From Gemmatimonadota bacterium (GTDB lineage: Bacteria > Gemmatimonadota > Gemmatimonadetes > Longimicrobiales > Gaopeijiaceae): a DNA stretch of 64,000 bases. The position numbers and the translations under genes were made by a program. Each line of letters begins with the position of its first letter. The first letter of the stretch is position 1. Below the pieces are notes generated by a model, which ran no database searches, was not told where the DNA came from, and saw only the letters and a program-made list of their open reading frames with translations. Positions 41,909-51,706 of this stretch are shown here, one piece after another. Where the stretch lies: positions 62,001-126,000 of the forward strand of contig JAJDTB010000030.1 in assembly GCA_022827345.1 (NCBI GenBank), read 5' to 3'.

Positions 41909-42838
41909 TCAGGGAAGGCGCTGCCGCTTCCAGAGATAGAACCGCAATGCGCGCGAAAGAGGCTCGTCGGTCCCGATCGTGGAGTACGCGATCCCGCGGC
42001 TGGTCAGCTGCTGCGTCCATTCCCCGACCGCGGTCTCCACGGCTTCCCGGTATTGGCGCCGCATGTCCGCCACCGACACCCGCAAGGAGTCGCCGGTCTC
42101 GGGGTCGACGAAGCGCGTTTCGCCTGTCGTCGGGAGATCCCGCTCGCCCGGATCGATCAGGTGGAACACCAGCACCTCGTGCCCGGTGTGCTGCAGGTAG
42201 ATCAGCGCCTTGGCCGTTTCGGCGGGGTCGACGAGAAGGTCCGAGATCAGAATCACCAGACCCTTCCGCTTGAGTCGCATGGCCACGTTGCGGATCGCGG
42301 ATTCCGAGTCCGTCCTTCCGCCGCCCTCGAGCGCATTGAGGTGCTGGAGAAGCAGCCGCCAGTGCACCTTGCCGCCCCGGGCGCGCACCTGCCTCACGAT
42401 CTTCTCGTGAAAGGCCATCAGGCCGACGATGTCGCCCTGCCGGGTGAGAATCAGGGAGAGCGCCGCCGCGAGATGCTTGGCGTACCAGAGCTTGCTCGGG
42501 AGACCGGAGCGGGACGACCACGCCATCGACCCGCTGATGTCGATGAGCATGTAGGCGCGCAGATTGGTCTCCTCCTCGTATTGCTTGACGTAGAACCGGT
42601 CCGAGCGCGCGTACATCCGCCAGTCGAGGGTGCGCAGGTCGTCACCCGGCTGATAGGCCCGGTTCTCGGCGAATTCGGCCGAGAATCCCCGGTTCGGGGA
42701 TCGGTGCAGACCCAGGAGAAACCCGTGTACAACCTGCCGGGCGATGATGTCGATTCCGCTGAGCTGGGCAAGCGTCGCCGGATCGAGCAGATCGGCTCGC
42801 CGGTCCCGGTGCGGCGTGACCGTTTCGTTGGTAGCCAT
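41909..42838 (-). CDS. DUF58 domain protein
   Basis: GFLLGLHRSPNRGFSAEFAENRAYQPGDDLRTLDWRMYARSDRFYVKQYEEETNLRAYMLIDISGSMAW. Confidence 0.92.
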   Translation of the reverse strand: MATNETVTPHRDRRADLLDPATLAQLSGIDIIARQVVHGFLLGLHRSPNRGFSAEFAENRAYQPGDDLRTLDWRMYARSDRFYVKQYEEETNLRAYMLIDISGSMAWSSRSGLPSKLWYAKHLAAALSLILTRQGDIVGLMAFHEKIVRQVRARGGKVHWRLLLQHLNALEGGGRTDSESAIRNVAMRLKRKGLVILISDLLVDPAETAKALIYLQHTGHEVLVFHLIDPGERDLPTTGETRFVDPETGDSLRVSVADMRRQYREAVETAVGEWTQQLTSRGIAYSTIGTDEPLSRALRFYLWKRQRLP

Positions 42839-42883
42839 AACCCTTCAATCTGCGGGTACGGCGCCGCGCACGGAAGAGTCTCG

Positions 42884-45800
42884 CTAGCTTCCGGGGCGAT
42901 ACGTCACCTGCAACTTGATCCTTCGCCCCTTGGGGCTGTGCGTGAAGCCGTCGTACGACTGCTCCCACCGGACCAGGGGCGGAGCGCTGCCCAGCGCGTT
43001 CAACACCGAGAGGCCCATGTCCAGTTGCTCCGACGTCCGCCGCAGCAGGCTGAAGTCCAATGTCGCAAACCGGTCGATCTCTTCGAATTCGGTGCCCGCG
43101 AAGGCTTCGTTGGTGTACCCCGAGACCGTGTTGAGGTAGCTGACCCCGCTGTAGTCGCCCACGTGGTACCCGGCGGAGAAGCTCGTCTTCCACTGCGGCA
43201 GGGGGGGTGCGATGGGGTTGCCCCAGTTGAGCTTTCCAGCCGCCTCGTGCGCCGGGAACACCTCGGTGCCGTTCAGATCGAGCCCCCGGACGAAGTACTC
43301 CCTCGTGTAGGTGCCGTCCGCCCCCAGGGACACGATCGCCTCTCCAACGGGAATGCGGCTGGCCATGTGCAGGTCGATCCCCGACATTTCGATCCCCGGC
43401 CAGTTCACGAAGCCCGCCTCGATGCGCTCCACGGACTGCACGTCGCATGTGCCCGTCCCGCGTCCGTCCGGACAGGACACGAACTGCTGCACCGCCGCCC
43501 GCTGGCTGCCGCCCGCTGCGTACAGGGTCGCGATGCCCTCATACGGGAACACGTCGATCACGTCCTTGAAGTCGTAGCTCCAGTAGTCGACCGATGCCCG
43601 AAGGCGCGCGAGCTGGAGGATGGCCCCGACGTTGTAGGTGAACGCCCGTTCCGGCACCAGGTCCTTGTCTCCGTAGGTGTCGATGGCCTTGTAGATTCCG
43701 GCCGCGCTCACGTACTGCAGTCCCGTGTTCAGATCCTCGTTGAGATCGTCGACGGAGGGGGTCCGGAAGGTGGTCTGGACCGAGGCGCGCAGCGCCAGGG
43801 GCTCCGCGAGCGCGACGCGCAGAGCGACCTTGGGGTCGAAGCTCCTGACCGAGCCGTGAAACTCGTAGTTGGCGGCGACCTGGCCGCGAATCCGTTGGCC
43901 CAGCGCAAGTTGCGATTCCGCGAAGAAGCGGTGCACGGTCTGGTTGTCGTCGTAGTGGAAGAAGCCGCCCGTGAAATGGAAGGGCCCGAACTGGTCCGGG
44001 CAGCTGCGGTCGTCCGGAACCGGGCAGGGCGTCAGGGCGAGATCCCCGGCGCGATTCGGAACCGCCGCCACGTCCACCCGGCGGAACTGGTAGCCGACGG
44101 CAAGGTTCGTCTCCTCGGTGATGGCGCCCTTCAGCATCGCATCGAAGGCGAAGAGGTTGGCGTCGTTGTCCAGATTGACTTCGTCGTTGATCCAGTCGAT
44201 CAGCTCGGGGCGATTCTCCAGGCCGGCGACGTAGTCCGGGTTGGGCTGGTCGCGAAAGCGGGCACCGGGCTGCGTGGCGTTCGCGTGGGCGTTGCTGAAG
44301 GGATTGTAATACATGCAGTCACCCTGGCCGGCCACCTTGCCGCCCGTGGGCCCCAGCGCCATCCCGGACGGGCTCGACCGGTCGACGACCACGCCGACGC
44401 CGCAGTTCGGCCCCCCGAAGCCCCGAAACGCCAGGAATTTGCGGTACAGGTACTCGCCGGGCAGATTAGCGTTGCCCGCCGACCGCGAAAAGCTGGCGGC
44501 GAGATCGAAGGCCATCTCCCGGCCACCGAACCCTTCGAAGCTCCGCTCGAGGGAGCCGGCGATCCGTTGCGTGCGGGAATCGCGGCGCAGCTCCCGGTGC
44601 GAGCCGGCGTTCCCGACCATGCGGCCGAAGAAGTACCAGTCGTTTTCCAGGCAGCTCTCGGGGGTCGAGAACCCGGCGCTCGGTCCATGCTGGCGGCAGA
44701 ACGCCTGCCTGCCCGGGTGCTCCGGCGCAATCAACTGGGATCCGTTGTAGGGGGAGATCGGGGGGTAGGAGGGCGTGGTCACCCAGTTGGGGGTGCTTGC
44801 TTCCGCCCAAAGGCCTTCCAGGTGGTAGCTGTTCCCTTCGCCGAAGCTGCCGTTCAGTTCCGCGAAGGCGCGAATCTGGCGGGAGGCGTCAGAGACGTTG
44901 TCGTAGGGATCGTACCTGAAACGGCAGGTCTCGGCCTCCTCCAGGAAGCCGCCGAAATCGCGGCAGTTGGGATCGACGAAGACGCCTCCCCAGCCGCCGT
45001 AGTGCGCGTCGGTCAGCGCCGAGACGAATTCGTCCTTCGTTTCGTTGCCGCTGAGCCTGGGGAAGAGAAAGGCCCCCGGGTTGCCGGTGTACGACCAGCC
45101 GCCGCCGCCCGGCGTGAAGTCGCTCAGGGCCCAACCCACCTCTTCGGGCGTCAGTTCCTGCGTGAGGAACACCTCTGCGGACACGACCGCGTGCGCGTTT
45201 TCGCCCAGCTGCGAGCCCCAGATGGCTCCGGCATTCGTCTCTCCCGCGTTGGCGAAGTACTCGTGGGAGCCGGAGACCTCGAAACCCTCGAAGTCGCCGC
45301 GGGTCAGGAAGTTGACGACGCCCGCCACGGCGTCGGAACCGTACACCGCCGATGCCCCTTCCTTGACCACCTCGACCCGGTCGAGGGCGATCGAGGGGAA
45401 TGCGTTGACGTCTACGAACCGGCCGCCGCGCAGGCGGATGGGTATGTACACCTGGCGGCGCCCGTTGAGCAGAGCGAGGGTGCGCGAGGCACCCAGACCG
45501 CGCAGGTTCACCGTCGCCACCGTCTCGGATACCAGGCCTGGCGGTCGCGTGCTGTACCAGCCCTGGCGTGCTCCGAGGATCCCGTGGCTGGCGGTCACGT
45601 TGCGGAACAGGTCGAATGCCTGCGGCGATCCCTGCTCGGCAAGCGTCCGGCGGCCCGCAACGGTGACGGAGTACGGCAGTTCCACAGGTGATTCCGCAAA
45701 AGCCGTCCCGGTCACCACCACCCCCTCGAGGACGAGGACGGTGCGCTCCAGGAGGATCTCGACGAACTCGGTCTCGCCGGCGGTCACCGTGACGCTCATG

Positions 45801-46072
45801 GTAACGGCCGCGTGGCCGATCTGTTGCACCTGCAGTTCGTGGGTCCCCACCGGCACACCGGGCAGGACGAAGCGGCCCTCCGCGCGCGAGAGGATCCCGA
45901 CGCCGAGCGCCGGAATGTTGATCTGGGCACCGACGAGGGGTTCGCCGGTTTCGGTGTCGGCAACGGTTCCCGTAATGGTTCCGGTCTGCTGGGCAGCCGC
46001 CCGCTGTCCGGGCACGACACCGGCCAGAACCGCTCCCGCGAGGACCAATGCAATCTTCATACGTGCGGACAT
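42884..46072 (-). CDS. TonB-dependent receptor with carboxypeptidase-regulatory-like N-domain
   Basis: Signal peptide, GTITGTVADTETGEPLVGAQINIPALGVGILSRAEGRFVLPGVPVGTHELQVQQIGH, plug VKEGASAVYGSDAVAGVVNFLTR, barrel end YDGFTHSPKGRRIKLQVTYRPGS. Confidence 0.93.
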   Translation of the reverse strand: MSARMKIALVLAGAVLAGVVPGQRAAAQQTGTITGTVADTETGEPLVGAQINIPALGVGILSRAEGRFVLPGVPVGTHELQVQQIGHAAVTMSVTVTAGETEFVEILLERTVLVLEGVVVTGTAFAESPVELPYSVTVAGRRTLAEQGSPQAFDLFRNVTASHGILGARQGWYSTRPPGLVSETVATVNLRGLGASRTLALLNGRRQVYIPIRLRGGRFVDVNAFPSIALDRVEVVKEGASAVYGSDAVAGVVNFLTRGDFEGFEVSGSHEYFANAGETNAGAIWGSQLGENAHAVVSAEVFLTQELTPEEVGWALSDFTPGGGGWSYTGNPGAFLFPRLSGNETKDEFVSALTDAHYGGWGGVFVDPNCRDFGGFLEEAETCRFRYDPYDNVSDASRQIRAFAELNGSFGEGNSYHLEGLWAEASTPNWVTTPSYPPISPYNGSQLIAPEHPGRQAFCRQHGPSAGFSTPESCLENDWYFFGRMVGNAGSHRELRRDSRTQRIAGSLERSFEGFGGREMAFDLAASFSRSAGNANLPGEYLYRKFLAFRGFGGPNCGVGVVVDRSSPSGMALGPTGGKVAGQGDCMYYNPFSNAHANATQPGARFRDQPNPDYVAGLENRPELIDWINDEVNLDNDANLFAFDAMLKGAITEETNLAVGYQFRRVDVAAVPNRAGDLALTPCPVPDDRSCPDQFGPFHFTGGFFHYDDNQTVHRFFAESQLALGQRIRGQVAANYEFHGSVRSFDPKVALRVALAEPLALRASVQTTFRTPSVDDLNEDLNTGLQYVSAAGIYKAIDTYGDKDLVPERAFTYNVGAILQLARLRASVDYWSYDFKDVIDVFPYEGIATLYAAGGSQRAAVQQFVSCPDGRGTGTCDVQSVERIEAGFVNWPGIEMSGIDLHMASRIPVGEAIVSLGADGTYTREYFVRGLDLNGTEVFPAHEAAGKLNWGNPIAPPLPQWKTSFSAGYHVGDYSGVSYLNTVSGYTNEAFAGTEFEEIDRFATLDFSLLRRTSEQLDMGLSVLNALGSAPPLVRWEQSYDGFTHSPKGRRIKLQVTYRPGS

Positions 46073-46275
46073 AATCATCCTCCTTGGGTACCTGCTCGAG
46101 CAATGTCGACGCCTGTCAATGCATTCACCTTGCGATTCGGCATCGACTCAAGTCAAGCATGCCGCCCGGATTGACCGGCCAAAATCGCCCCGATTAGCTT
46201 TCTAACACCCCCCTTGTCGGTCACGCGGACGTGCGAGGCGGGCTCTCCCGATCCCCATAATCCCGGCAGTGCTCC

Positions 46276-48084
46276 GTGCGGACCGACCTGATTCGCAATT
46301 TCTGCATCATCGCCCACATCGATCACGGCAAGTCCACCCTGGCCGACAGGCTCCTCGAAGCCACGGCCACCGTGGACCGGCGACGGATGCGCGACCAGGT
46401 GCTCGACTCCAACGAACTGGAGCGGGAACGCGGGATTACGATCAAGCTGCATGCGATCCGCATGTCCCACCGCGCGGCCGATGGCCGGGAGTACCAGCTC
46501 AACCTCATCGACACTCCCGGACACGTGGACTTCACCTACGAGGTGTCGAGGTCGCTGGCCGCCTGCGAAGGGGCGATCCTGGTGGTCGACGCCACGCAGG
46601 GCATCCAGGCCCAGACGCTGTCGAACCTCTTCCTTGCCCTGGACGCCGACCTGGAGATCGTGCCGGTCCTCAACAAGATCGATCTGCCGGGGGCCGAACC
46701 GGAGCGCCGCCGCGCGGAGGTCGCCGATCTCATGGGGGTCGATCCCGAGTCGATCCTGGAAGCCAGCGCGAAGGAGGGGAAGGGGATCCACGCGATCCTG
46801 GAGGCCGTGGTGGACGCCATTCCGCCTCCCGCGGGCGATCTCGCCGCCCCCCTGCGGGCGCTGATCTTCGACTCCTACTACGACCAGTACCTGGGAGCGG
46901 TCCCGTCGATCCGGGTCATGGACGGCACCGTCCGGGCCGGAATGCCGATAACCTTCGGGACGGTTGATGCGCGCTACGAGGTCACCGAAGTCGGGCACAT
47001 GCGCCTGGGGCGGATCCCGGCCGAGTCCCTCGGCCCGGGTGAAGTCGGCTACGTGGTGGCAGCCATCAAGGCGGTTTCGGACACGAAGGTGGGCGACACG
47101 ATCCTCGATGCCTCCCGCCCCGCCGATGAACTCCTCGCGGGGTACCAGGAGGTCAGGCCGATGGTCTTCGCCGGCCTCTATCCCACCGAGTCGGACGGCT
47201 ACGTGGAGCTGAAGGATGCACTGCACAGGCTGCGGCTCAACGACGCCTCGCTGCAGTTCGAACCCGAGACATCCAGGGCGCTTGGATTCGGATTCCGCTG
47301 CGGTTTTCTGGGGCTCCTGCACATGGAGATCGTCCAGGAACGGCTCGACCGCGAATTCGGCGTCAAGCTGATCACAACCGTACCCAATGTGAAGTACCGC
47401 GTGGACATGTCGGACGGATCCGAGCTCTGGGTCGAGAATCCATCCGAGCTCGCGGATCGAGCGCTCGTGGACGCGGTCGCCGAACCGATCGTGCGCGCGC
47501 GCATCGTCGTCCCGTCGACGTACATCGGCAACGTGCAGAAGCTCTGCCACGAGCGCCGCGGCGTCTTCGCCGGCATGAACTACCTCGATCCGCGCCGCGT
47601 CGAGATGGAGTTCGAACTGCCCCTGGCCGAAATCGTCCTCGACTTCTACGACCGCCTGAAGGGCGGCACGCGCGGGTACGCGGCGCTGGACTACGAGTTC
47701 CACGAATACCGCGCCGACGACCTCGTCAAGCTGGACGTCATGGTCAACCGGGACCCGGTAGACGCATTCTCGGTCATCCTCCACCGCGACAACGCCTACC
47801 AGCACGGCCGCTCGCTCATCCGCAAGCTCAAGCAGCTGATTCCCCGCCAGCAGTTCGAGGTCGCCCTCCAGGCCGCGATCGGTGGACAGGTGATCGCCCG
47901 CGAGAGCGTGAAGGCCATGCGCAAGAACGTCACCGCCAAGTGCTACGGAGGCGACATCACCCGCAAGCGGAAGCTCCTCGAGCGCCAGAAGGAGGGGAAG
48001 AAGAGGATGAAGCAGGTCGGCTCGGTGGAGATCCCGCAGGAGGCGTTCATGGCCGTGCTGCAACTCGATGATTCGCGGTCCTGA
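46276..48084 (+). CDS. lepA: Elongation factor 4
   Basis: [23 protein letters not shown]...[13 protein letters not shown]...[37 protein letters not shown]...[40 protein letters not shown]. Confidence 0.98.
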   Translation: MRTDLIRNFCIIAHIDHGKSTLADRLLEATATVDRRRMRDQVLDSNELERERGITIKLHAIRMSHRAADGREYQLNLIDTPGHVDFTYEVSRSLAACEGAILVVDATQGIQAQTLSNLFLALDADLEIVPVLNKIDLPGAEPERRRAEVADLMGVDPESILEASAKEGKGIHAILEAVVDAIPPPAGDLAAPLRALIFDSYYDQYLGAVPSIRVMDGTVRAGMPITFGTVDARYEVTEVGHMRLGRIPAESLGPGEVGYVVAAIKAVSDTKVGDTILDASRPADELLAGYQEVRPMVFAGLYPTESDGYVELKDALHRLRLNDASLQFEPETSRALGFGFRCGFLGLLHMEIVQERLDREFGVKLITTVPNVKYRVDMSDGSELWVENPSELADRALVDAVAEPIVRARIVVPSTYIGNVQKLCHERRGVFAGMNYLDPRRVEMEFELPLAEIVLDFYDRLKGGTRGYAALDYEFHEYRADDLVKLDVMVNRDPVDAFSVILHRDNAYQHGRSLIRKLKQLIPRQQFEVALQAAIGGQVIARESVKAMRKNVTAKCYGGDITRKRKLLERQKEGKKRMKQVGSVEIPQEAFMAVLQLDDSRS

Positions 48085-48164
48085 GCGGGCGGACGCGCAG
48101 GCAGCGCCTGGGCGGGACAGCTCCGGGCGCTCGTGCGGGCCCGGCCACCGACTGCGCGAGCGCC

Positions 48165-49181
48165 GTGGATAGGCCCCGGCCCGGCGGATGGATCGCCGGG
48201 GTCGACATCGGCGGGACAAATCTGCGCGTGGGGATGGTTCCGTTCGAGGGAGGGGCGCCCGCGGCGGTCGTCCAGGCGCCGACCCGGCCGCATGGTGATC
48301 CGGCCACTGTCGTGACCAGAATCGTTGCCATGATTCGCGAATCGATGGCCGGCGTCGGTGGGGAAGGGGTGATCGGCGTCGGAATCGGCGCCCCCGGGCC
48401 TCTGGACCGAGCCCCCGGAGTGGTGCTCGAGACCCCCAACCTCGGTTGGCGCAACGTGCCGCTCCGGGACATGGTGGCCAGCGAATTGGGCCTCCCGGCC
48501 GTACTGGACAACGACGCGAACTGCGCCGCCTTCGCCGAGTGGTGGATCGGCGCCGGTCGCGGCGCGGCGCGGCTGATCGGCCTCACGCTGGGAACGGGCA
48601 TCGGTGGAGGTGTGGTTCTCGGCGGCGAAGTCTACCACGGGGCGTCGGACGCCGCGGGCGAAGTCGGGCACATGTCCGTCGCCTTCGACGGGCGGCCCTG
48701 CGCCTGCGGGTCGCGTGGTTGCGTGGAGGCGTACGCGTCAGGTCCCGCGATCGCGGCGCGCGCGGCGGAAGGGATTGCGCGCGGCGCGAATTCGACGCTC
48801 TCGGCGCTGGTCGAGGACGACCCGATGCGAATCACCGCCGAGGCGGTGTGCGAAGCCGCGGCGGCCGGCGACCACTACGCCGCCCGTGTCATGACCGAAA
48901 CTGCACGCATACTTGGAGTTGCGCTAGCCAACCTCATCAATCTCTTCAATCCCGACGTCATCGTGATCGGTGGAGGTGTTGCGGCCGCGGGGGAATCCCT
49001 CTTCAAGCCGCTGCGGGCCGAGGCCGAGCGGCGCGCCTTCCGTTCGGCGACCGCCGTCTGCCGGATCGTCCCCGCCGGCTTCCCCGCGACCGGCGGGATG
49101 ATCGGCGCCGCCGGGATCTTCAAGCGAGCGGTGCATCGGAGCGACCGGGCCGGTGTCAGCGCCTCGCGTGGGTCTCGATGA
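48165..49181 (+). CDS. ROK-family sugar kinase (glucokinase-like)
   Basis: WIAGVDIGGTNLRVGMVPFEGG...IGVGIGAPGPLD...LDNDANCAAFAEWWIGAGRGA...GLTLGTGIGGGVVLGGEVYHGASDAAGEVGHMSV...CACGSRGCVEAYASG. Confidence 0.94.
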   Translation: MDRPRPGGWIAGVDIGGTNLRVGMVPFEGGAPAAVVQAPTRPHGDPATVVTRIVAMIRESMAGVGGEGVIGVGIGAPGPLDRAPGVVLETPNLGWRNVPLRDMVASELGLPAVLDNDANCAAFAEWWIGAGRGAARLIGLTLGTGIGGGVVLGGEVYHGASDAAGEVGHMSVAFDGRPCACGSRGCVEAYASGPAIAARAAEGIARGANSTLSALVEDDPMRITAEAVCEAAAAGDHYAARVMTETARILGVALANLINLFNPDVIVIGGGVAAAGESLFKPLRAEAERRAFRSATAVCRIVPAGFPATGGMIGAAGIFKRAVHRSDRAGVSASRGSR

Positions 49182-50167
49182 GCAGCACTCCGGCCCCCCA
49201 TGCGACCTCGAACCACCGCGTTTCGCACAGCGCCCGCAAACGGCTGGGAGTGCTCGGCACGCTCGTGCGGGACACGATCCATCTGCCCCGGGAGGCCTCC
49301 CGGTCAAGGGCCTGGGGCGGCATCGCCTACTCGCTGGCCGCTTTCGATCACGTGCTGCCGCGGGGCTGGACCGTGGTCCCGATGGTCAAGACGGGGGAGG
49401 ACACGGCGCACCGCGCGCTGCCGTTCCTTCGCTCCTTCCGGGCAATCGCGGACATGGACTTCGTGCGCATCGTGCCGGAACCGAACAATCGCGTGGAACT
49501 CACCTATCACACCCGGGCCGAACGCACCGAGGTGCTGACCGGGGGCGTGCCCGGATGGTCGGCGCGCGAACTGGACGATGTCCTCCCCACACTCGACGCG
49601 CTGTATGTCAACTTCATCTCGGGGAGCGAACTGGATCTCGCAGGAGCGCAGCAGTTGCGTGACCGGTTCCGAGGCCCCACCTACGCCGATCTGCACTCCC
49701 TCTTCCTTGGCATCGCGGACGACGGCCGCCGAACTCCGCGTTATCTTCCCTCGGATGAACGTTGGGCCGGCTGCTTCGACACGGTTCAGATGAACGAGAA
49801 CGAGTTCCATCTCTTTGCGCGTGGCGCGCCCGATCCCTGGAGCCGGGCCGAGCAGGCAATGACAGGCCGCCTGACCACCATCGCCGTGACCAGGGGAGCC
49901 GCGGGAGTGGAATTCCTGACCAGACGCCCGGGCGGCGGGCCGCTGCTGCGAGGGCGCGCCGCGATGGCGGGCGGGCCAGTGCCGGGCGATCCCACCGGCT
50001 GCGGCGACATCTGGGGCGCCGCCTGCTTCGCGGAGCTTCTACGCGGGGCCGCGGTGCCGGACGCCGCCCGCCGTGCCAATGCGGTGGCGCGCGCCAAACC
50101 GGGCTTCTCGGGCGCCGGGGCTTTCCTGGACGGACTCGTCCTCCCCTCCGGTCAGGACAGGCGCTGA
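49178..50167 (+). CDS. PfkB-family carbohydrate kinase
   Basis: KRLGVLGTLVRDTI...WGGIAYSLAAFDHVLP...VPGDPTGCGDIWGAACFAELLRG (PfkB signature region); ATGA overlap with the ROK gene. Confidence 0.85.
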   Translation: MSSTPAPHATSNHRVSHSARKRLGVLGTLVRDTIHLPREASRSRAWGGIAYSLAAFDHVLPRGWTVVPMVKTGEDTAHRALPFLRSFRAIADMDFVRIVPEPNNRVELTYHTRAERTEVLTGGVPGWSARELDDVLPTLDALYVNFISGSELDLAGAQQLRDRFRGPTYADLHSLFLGIADDGRRTPRYLPSDERWAGCFDTVQMNENEFHLFARGAPDPWSRAEQAMTGRLTTIAVTRGAAGVEFLTRRPGGGPLLRGRAAMAGGPVPGDPTGCGDIWGAACFAELLRGAAVPDAARRANAVARAKPGFSGAGAFLDGLVLPSGQDRR

Positions 50168-50168
50168 C

Positions 50169-51053
50169 ATGCGGGTCATCGAAATCCCCCGCTCCTTCGA
50201 CTACCGCAACATCGAGGCGCTCTATCGCCAGATCGACATGGATCGGCCCGGCCCGGTGCTCTTCGATCTGCGCAGGCTCCGCTGGGTCGATCCCAACGGC
50301 ATGCTCGGCATCCTGGCCGCCGGAAAGGTGGCCGCCGAGGCCGGATCCGCGCCGCGGATCTCGCTCCCCGACGAGCCGGAGATCACCAGCTACCTGGATC
50401 GCATGGGGTTTCGCGAGGCTGCCGGGGAGGTGTTCGAGTTCGGCGCCGCCTCGAAGTGGCGCCGCCGCGCGCGGGCTTCCGACGTGCTCCTCGAGATCAC
50501 CCCCGTCACGAGGAACTCGGACGTGCACCAGGTGGTGGACCGGGTGCAGTCGCGGGCGGGCGCCATCCTCTCCAACACCCTCGGCTACCCGGCGTCGGCC
50601 GTGGTCCAGTTCTCCGTGATTCTCTCCGAGGTGTGCCAGAACATCATCGAACACGCCGGGCGGCCCGGTTGGGTCGCCGCCCAGTCCTACAACTGGAAGC
50701 AGCGCCTCGGACGCCACGTGGCCATCATCTCGGTGGCCGACATCGGCCGCGGCTTCCGCGCCTCCCTGGAGGACGAGCACGCCTCCCGCTTCGGTGAGCG
50801 CTGGGGCGACGTGACCGCCCTCGAGGCCGCTTTCCTCATGGGACTGACCCGCTTCCCCGACACCGGCCGGGGACAGGGGATCCAGCAGATCCGCAAGCAG
50901 GTCGGGCGCTGGAACGGGCTCCTTTCGATCCGCAGCGGCAGCGCGCGGATTGCGGACACACCGGATTGGAGCAGCAAGCCTCCCCTCGAAGAGGGCCTGC
51001 GCCCGTTCCCCGGAGCCCAGATCAACATCATCCTCCCGGAGCGCACAGAATGA
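50169..51053 (+). CDS. STAS-like domain fused to HATPase_c-like (anti-sigma-factor-kinase type) domain
   Basis: N-terminal RPGPVLFDLRRLRWVDPNGMLGILAAGKVA (STAS-like); SVILSEVCQNIIEHAG (N-box-like); ISVADIGRGFRASL and GRGQGIQQIRKQV (GHKL G-box-like). Confidence 0.78.
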   Translation: MRVIEIPRSFDYRNIEALYRQIDMDRPGPVLFDLRRLRWVDPNGMLGILAAGKVAAEAGSAPRISLPDEPEITSYLDRMGFREAAGEVFEFGAASKWRRRARASDVLLEITPVTRNSDVHQVVDRVQSRAGAILSNTLGYPASAVVQFSVILSEVCQNIIEHAGRPGWVAAQSYNWKQRLGRHVAIISVADIGRGFRASLEDEHASRFGERWGDVTALEAAFLMGLTRFPDTGRGQGIQQIRKQVGRWNGLLSIRSGSARIADTPDWSSKPPLEEGLRPFPGAQINIILPERTE

Positions 51054-51631
51054 GCCAGCCGCGGCCGGCTTCCGTCAGCATCGACGTGGGCGCGATCGTC
51101 GCCCGCACGCTCGCGCCGCTCCGTCCCAACCTGGTCACGCGTCCAACGGGGAGGGCGGTTCGCGCAGCCATCGAGGAACGCCTCCGCGGAGCCGCGAGGG
51201 CGCCCTTCGTATCGCTCATCGACTTCACGCGAATCCGCGTGCTGGATTTCAGCTGCGCCGACGAAATCGTCGCCAAGCTCCTGGTCAGGTATATGAAGGC
51301 CGACCGCCCCCGCGATGTCTTCTTTCTCTTCCGGGCCGTCGGGGAGGTGCACGGGCAGTCGGTGGAGCAAGTCCTGCGAAGGCACGGACTGGCTGCGGTT
51401 TGCGACTATGCCAGGGACGGCTTCCGGCTTCTCGGGTCGGTTTCGGAGCGGGAGAGGACAGCCTGGCAGACGCTGGAGGTGCGCCGGAGGATCGGGCCCG
51501 CGGGCGTGGCCGACGCACTGGGGACTCGCGGCGATACGCTGCTGCGAAGGCTTGCCGAGCGCCGGCTGGTCTTCCGCGAACCCAACGGCACGGCGCTCGC
51601 TCTCAGTGCCCTGAGCACGTCACATATGTAA
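51050..51631 (+). CDS. STAS-like (DUF4325-type) protein with C-terminal winged-HTH-like segment
   Basis: FVSLIDFTRIRVLDFSCADEIVAKLLVRYMKADRPRDVFFLFRAVGEVHGQSVEQVLRRHGLAAVC; RRRIGPAGVADALGTRGDTLLRRLAERRLVFREPNG; ATGA overlap with the upstream gene; ends ...STSHM*. Confidence 0.65.
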   Translation: MSQPRPASVSIDVGAIVARTLAPLRPNLVTRPTGRAVRAAIEERLRGAARAPFVSLIDFTRIRVLDFSCADEIVAKLLVRYMKADRPRDVFFLFRAVGEVHGQSVEQVLRRHGLAAVCDYARDGFRLLGSVSERERTAWQTLEVRRRIGPAGVADALGTRGDTLLRRLAERRLVFREPNGTALALSALSTSHM

Positions 51632-51667
51632 TACAGACATGACAAAATGTAATGTGGACATGACATT
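51626..51667 (+). repeat. Tandem pair of 21-bp units: ATGTAATACAGACATGACAAA / ATGTAATGTGGACATGACATT
   Basis: Direct reading. Starts on the ATG-TAA end of the STAS-like/wHTH gene and lies 40 bp before the trans-sulfuration gene. Unit consensus shared with 26480-26521. Confidence 0.85.
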
Positions 51668-51706
51668 CGCGGCGCGGGTGCGCCGGAACCGGCGAGGGAG
51701 AGGATC

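Noticed and set aside
40766-45691. 1641-aa plus-strand ORF, with similar giant ORFs at 15958..19344 (-), 24198..27251 (-), 4484..6484 (-) and 3264..5108 (-)
   Set aside because: Antisense or out-of-phase frames kept open by very high GC3. Their translations are Arg/Pro/His-rich with no motifs, and they lie over genes with clear family signatures.
48446-50167. 573-aa ORF starting inside the ROK gene
   Set aside because: The N-terminal ~240 aa are out-of-frame read-through of the ROK gene. The PfkB protein starts at 49178 with the ATGA overlap.
51626-51667. Short tandem repeats as a degenerate CRISPR array
   Set aside because: Only two contiguous 21-bp units with no spacers and no cas genes nearby.
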